From: Salipiger mucosus DSM 16094
GTDB taxonomy: Bacteria; Pseudomonadota; Alphaproteobacteria; Rhodobacterales; Rhodobacteraceae
DNA: 37,077 nucleotides
Direction: 5' to 3'
NCBI RefSeq assembly: GCF_000442255.1
Contig: NZ_KE557274.1
Coordinates: 350,639 to 387,715 of the forward strand
This document shows, piece by piece, positions 34,643-37,077 of the stretch. Made by a program: the position numbers and the translations under genes. Every line of letters begins with the position of its first letter. Position 1 is the first letter of the stretch. The notes under the pieces were generated by a model, which saw only the letters and a program-made list of their open reading frames with translations, did not search any database and was not told the origin of the DNA.

Positions 34643-34681
34643 CTATATGGAAGATGGGCAGTGGGCGTAAGGACGGCGTAA
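34643..34681 (-). promoter_or_regulatory. Candidate KdpE-controlled kdp promoter
   Basis: Read on the minus strand, TTACGCC occurs twice (34675-34681 and 34664-34670), 11 bp apart, the spacing expected for an OmpR-family dimer. The second overlaps a weak -35 position upstream of a CATATAG -10-like hexamer (34643-34649). The arrangement suits activation by KdpE, but no transcription start is known. Confidence 0.4.
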
Positions 34682-35130
34682 AGATCGCCGCCTTTAGTCG
34701 CTGCAAACTACAATGGTTCACGAATGTCGTGGAAGGGCTCGCAGTCAGATTTCGCCGCCGGAAGCATCAACAACGGTTCCTGATCTGCCAACGTCGGCGC
34801 GTTGAGCGACGTCGATCAAGATCAATAGCTTAGCCCGGCCCACCTATGACCGGTTCCGCGACGTGTTTGACGCGTCCCTTGCTGCATAAGCATTGGGCCG
34901 CACTGAGCCCTTCTTGCTCATTCGACGGGCTGCAGCGAACGGCCGCTCTCGCGAGCAGCCCAAAAACGTGCCAAAACCACATGGGTTTTGCATTAGGGTT
35001 CTGTCCCGGCTAACCTTCTGTAGACGCAAGCCCCCTTAGGGAGGGACAGAAACGACCTTTTTTGACACTGACATCGTATGGGAATACCCGCATAGGGTGC
35101 TTGCGGGCGAGTACACTGTGGAGCTCTAGG
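34682..35130. other. Intergenic region with inverted repeats
   Basis: No gene supported. It contains a hairpin CAAAACC-N5-GGTTTTG (about 34973-34991) and a 9-bp inverted repeat TTCTGTCCC (34999-35007)/GGGACAGAA (35043-35051). It lies downstream of the convergently oriented left side, between the kdp promoter and the sulfotransferase stop. It may hold the terminator of the sulfotransferase gene. Confidence 0.4.
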
Positions 35131-35793
35131 CTATTTGGTGACGCTCTTAGGCAATTCATAACCATAGGCGCGATACGCTGCCATTTCATTTGCTACCGTT
35201 TCGCACAAGACCTCATCATCCCATTCGAGTTTCATTTTGGGGCTCTCGCCTACACGACCAGCTGCTAGCAGAGCTTTGCTATCGATTGGGAGGCCAGTGC
35301 GTTCCGCAAATGCTACGAAGTCCTGAGCCAATGACTCATTTCGTAGCACGGTGGCATTGGCGCCATGAGTGTAGCGACCAAAAAAGCAGGTTAAAAACCC
35401 AGGAACGTGCTTATTTACAGCCCGCATGAAAGTCATGAAATCGGAGCTTTTACAGGCGTTCAATGCTGCGCATACATGCCACCGCGCCGGATTACCTGCT
35501 TCGCCCCAGTCTCGCCATTGCTTGCTAGTTTGGTATCGGAACCAAGATTCGTACCAAGATAACGGATCGCGAACCACACAAAACACCGTCGGCGATCCCG
35601 CTAGATGTTTCCAAGAACTGACCATTGAGCGCAATGGCCCCGGTCGCGGCGAAATATAATCAAAAGTTGCGTGCTTATGGCCCAACTTGCCGACAACCAG
35701 CCCTTGGTCGTGCACCATTTTGGTCAGCCAGTTCCCTCCAGTTTTTGGGATATGCAGATAGAGAACGTTATTTTTCAGCACGAGTGCCATCAT
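35131..35793 (-). CDS. Sulfotransferase-family protein
   Basis: The 220-residue product has the PAPS 5'-phosphosulfate loop YLHIPKTGGNWL at residues 12-23 and the 3'-phosphate motif FCVVRDPLSWYESWFRY at 71-87. This is the pattern of family-2-type sulfotransferases acting on carbohydrates, lipids or cell-surface polymers. The acceptor is unknown. The ATG at 35793 or 35790 follows AAGGATGA. Base composition is visibly lower in GC than the flanking kdp operon, and codon choice includes many A/T-ending codons, suggesting horizontal acquisition. It stands alone, without PAPS synthesis or glycan genes nearby. Confidence 0.8.
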   Translation of the reverse strand: MMALVLKNNVLYLHIPKTGGNWLTKMVHDQGLVVGKLGHKHATFDYISPRPGPLRSMVSSWKHLAGSPTVFCVVRDPLSWYESWFRYQTSKQWRDWGEAGNPARWHVCAALNACKSSDFMTFMRAVNKHVPGFLTCFFGRYTHGANATVLRNESLAQDFVAFAERTGLPIDSKALLAAGRVGESPKMKLEWDDEVLCETVANEMAAYRAYGYELPKSVTK

Positions 35794-36417
35794 TCATCCT
35801 TCGTGACTTCATCGTGCGGATACGATGGCCTGAATGGTCAGTCAATCCGGCAGTGGGAACACAGTCAAAGCACAGGAGGCGCCACAAAGCGAGAACACTT
35901 CAGGGGTGCAGGTCAAGGCGAACGTCCGTCTTCAGCAACAGCCGACCTAGACACGTGCGCCGAGCGTATGATCAGCTCTGCGAAAACGTTCCCGCATCGG
36001 TTGAGATCACGTTAGCGCTCACAAACCACCGGTTCTGTCCCAGATCGTTAGCTGCCATTCGTCGGGGGTCCGCTCCGTCCGCGCTGCGGTCACTGCTCCC
36101 GAGGGTTTCGCTGCGCGGCGCACGAACGACCGGATCCACAGCTGCGATGCGGCATAAAGATTTGCCGCGTCACAGTAAAAGTTCCGCTGCGAGCGCGCGC
36201 AGCGAGAATTTGACACTTCCGCAACGGGCTCGAAGCGGACCTGCGGCGGCGCGGCAGGACCCTCGCCCTGGCGCGCCAGGCCTGCGGGCGCTGACGGCCC
36301 AGAGCTGCCGTTCGCCAAGGTTACCATTGCCGCAGCGCGGCCTTCATCAGACCGGACTTTCATGGCACAGCTCAGCTTCTACCAAGAGCCAGAGGTCCGC
36401 AGCGCGGACAGGAGCAG
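35794..36417. other. Repeat-rich intergenic region
   Basis: No gene supported. It contains another GGTTCTGTCCC (36031-36041) matching 34997-35007 and, around 36150-36240, a segment loosely like the dispersed repeats at 22681 and 24938. A minus-strand frame at 36019-36363 has no ribosome-binding site or family motif and is read as repeat DNA. Confidence 0.45.
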
Positions 36418-37077
36418 TTATCCGGTGGGGCGCTCGGTCAATTCTTCTCGGAGCCACGAGAGCAGGGCATCGGTCTCCGCGTGATTGCCACGCCTCGCGC
36501 CGCGAAAGACCGAAATCTCGGTCGGGCGGAATACCGCCTCATCGCAAAGCCTCAGGAGCTTGCCGTCGGCGATGAGCCCGCTCACCGTGTTGCGCCAGCC
36601 GAGCGCGATCCCCTGACCTGCGACCGCCGCCTGTAGCACCAAGGGAAAGCTGTCGAAGCCGGTGATCCGCGCGCGTTTCGGCATGGGATGTCCGACGGCC
36701 TCGAACCAGCCTGGCCAATCCATCCAGTCCTGCGGCAGGACCCGATGCGACAGCAGTGGGTATCGGGCCAGCCCCGCGGCAGGAAGCGGCAGAGCCCTGG
36801 ACGGCACGAGGCCTGGGGCGGCCACGGGAAAGATCTCGTCCGAGGCGGTGAAGGCCAGACGCGCCGAGCCTGCGGCCCGGCCGGTCGTCTGGATCGCCAC
36901 GTCGAAGGGCTCGGGCGCCGCCGTCAGCGGCGACAGGGCGCTGACAACCCGCACTTCCAGACCGGGATGGCGTTCGTGGAAGCCCGCAAGGCGCGGCATG
37001 AGCCAGTAGAAGGCCTCGCAAAGCTGGCAATGCAGGACCAGTCCCGTGCCGGAGGAGCCGCCGCGCAGGCGCGTCGT
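36418..37077 (-). CDS. LysR-family regulator, C-terminal part (runs off window)
   Basis: The effector-binding half of a LysR protein: WLMPRLAGFHERHPGLEVRV, FDVAIQTTGR, FPVAAPGLV, then LLSHRVLPQDWMDWPGWFEA and SFPLVLQAAVAGQGIALGWR, matching GcvA-type regulators (DWxxW, G-x-G-I-A-L). The frame is open to the window edge; the N-terminal helix-turn-helix lies outside. About 219 residues are visible. Its target is unknown. Confidence 0.88.
   Translation of the reverse strand, partial: TTRLRGGSSGTGLVLHCQLCEAFYWLMPRLAGFHERHPGLEVRVVSALSPLTAAPEPFDVAIQTTGRAAGSARLAFTASDEIFPVAAPGLVPSRALPLPAAGLARYPLLSHRVLPQDWMDWPGWFEAVGHPMPKRARITGFDSFPLVLQAAVAGQGIALGWRNTVSGLIADGKLLRLCDEAVFRPTEISVFRGARRGNHAETDALLSWLREELTERPTG

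Noticed and set aside
36019-36363. 114-residue minus-strand frame
   Set aside because: Lies in repeat-like DNA with no ribosome-binding site or recognisable domain; probably a spurious translation of a dispersed repeat.
1-37077. CRISPR arrays and tRNA genes
   Set aside because: I saw no regularly spaced repeats and no cloverleaf with a TTCGA T-loop outside coding regions. The only CCA-ending structure is the tmRNA acceptor piece.

Overview
The window looks like accessory-rich DNA from a high-GC alphaproteobacterium, most likely a Rhodobacteraceae/Roseobacter-type organism. The reasons are a circularly permuted (two-piece) tmRNA gene, a TRAP transporter, a full kdp operon with its micropeptides, and alphaproteobacterial-style RecA and ThyX. 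No organism name can be read from the sequence itself.

Left part (1-7.0 kb). Two copies of an IscB/omega-RNA element (the Cas9-ancestor RNA-guided nuclease family) lie in opposite orientation. Copy 1 (1-629, minus) is cut by the window edge and has landed inside a dUTPase gene. Copy 2 (5393-about 6957, plus) is complete and begins within about 10 nt of the end of a permuted tmRNA gene. Between them is a minus-strand cluster: a DHH phosphoesterase, recA, a membrane-anchored DsbA-like protein, thyX and the interrupted dut. This gene set is common in large phages and mobile elements. The 371 nt of iscB coding shared by the two copies are identical, while the omega-RNA region upstream differs at seven positions.

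7.0-14.4 kb. A membrane-anchored lytic transglycosylase ends inside a 53-bp sequence that recurs at 13888-13940. The two copies bracket a 5.4-kb module: a LysR regulator divergent from a TRAP transporter (large permease, binding protein, small permease) and an M20 amidohydrolase. This looks like an acquired uptake-plus-hydrolysis cassette for an N-acylated compound.

14.4-25.2 kb. An HPP-CBS membrane protein is followed by an IS1182-type insertion sequence. Next is a divergent HxlR/SCP2 regulator facing a seven-gene, largely translationally coupled detoxification-like operon: two VOC proteins, two GSTs, a DUF1428 protein, an exported alpha/beta hydrolase and an NTF2-like protein. An SDR gene follows, split by an IS5-type element with a clean 4-bp target duplication; removing the element restores one open frame.

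25.2-34.6 kb. A minus-strand potassium operon runs in the order micropeptide, kdpF, kdpA, kdpB, kdpC, kdpD, kdpE, trkH. It combines the high-affinity P-type K+ pump, its two-component regulator and a second K+ uptake channel subunit. The right edge carries a lower-GC sulfotransferase-like gene in repeat-rich DNA and a truncated LysR gene.
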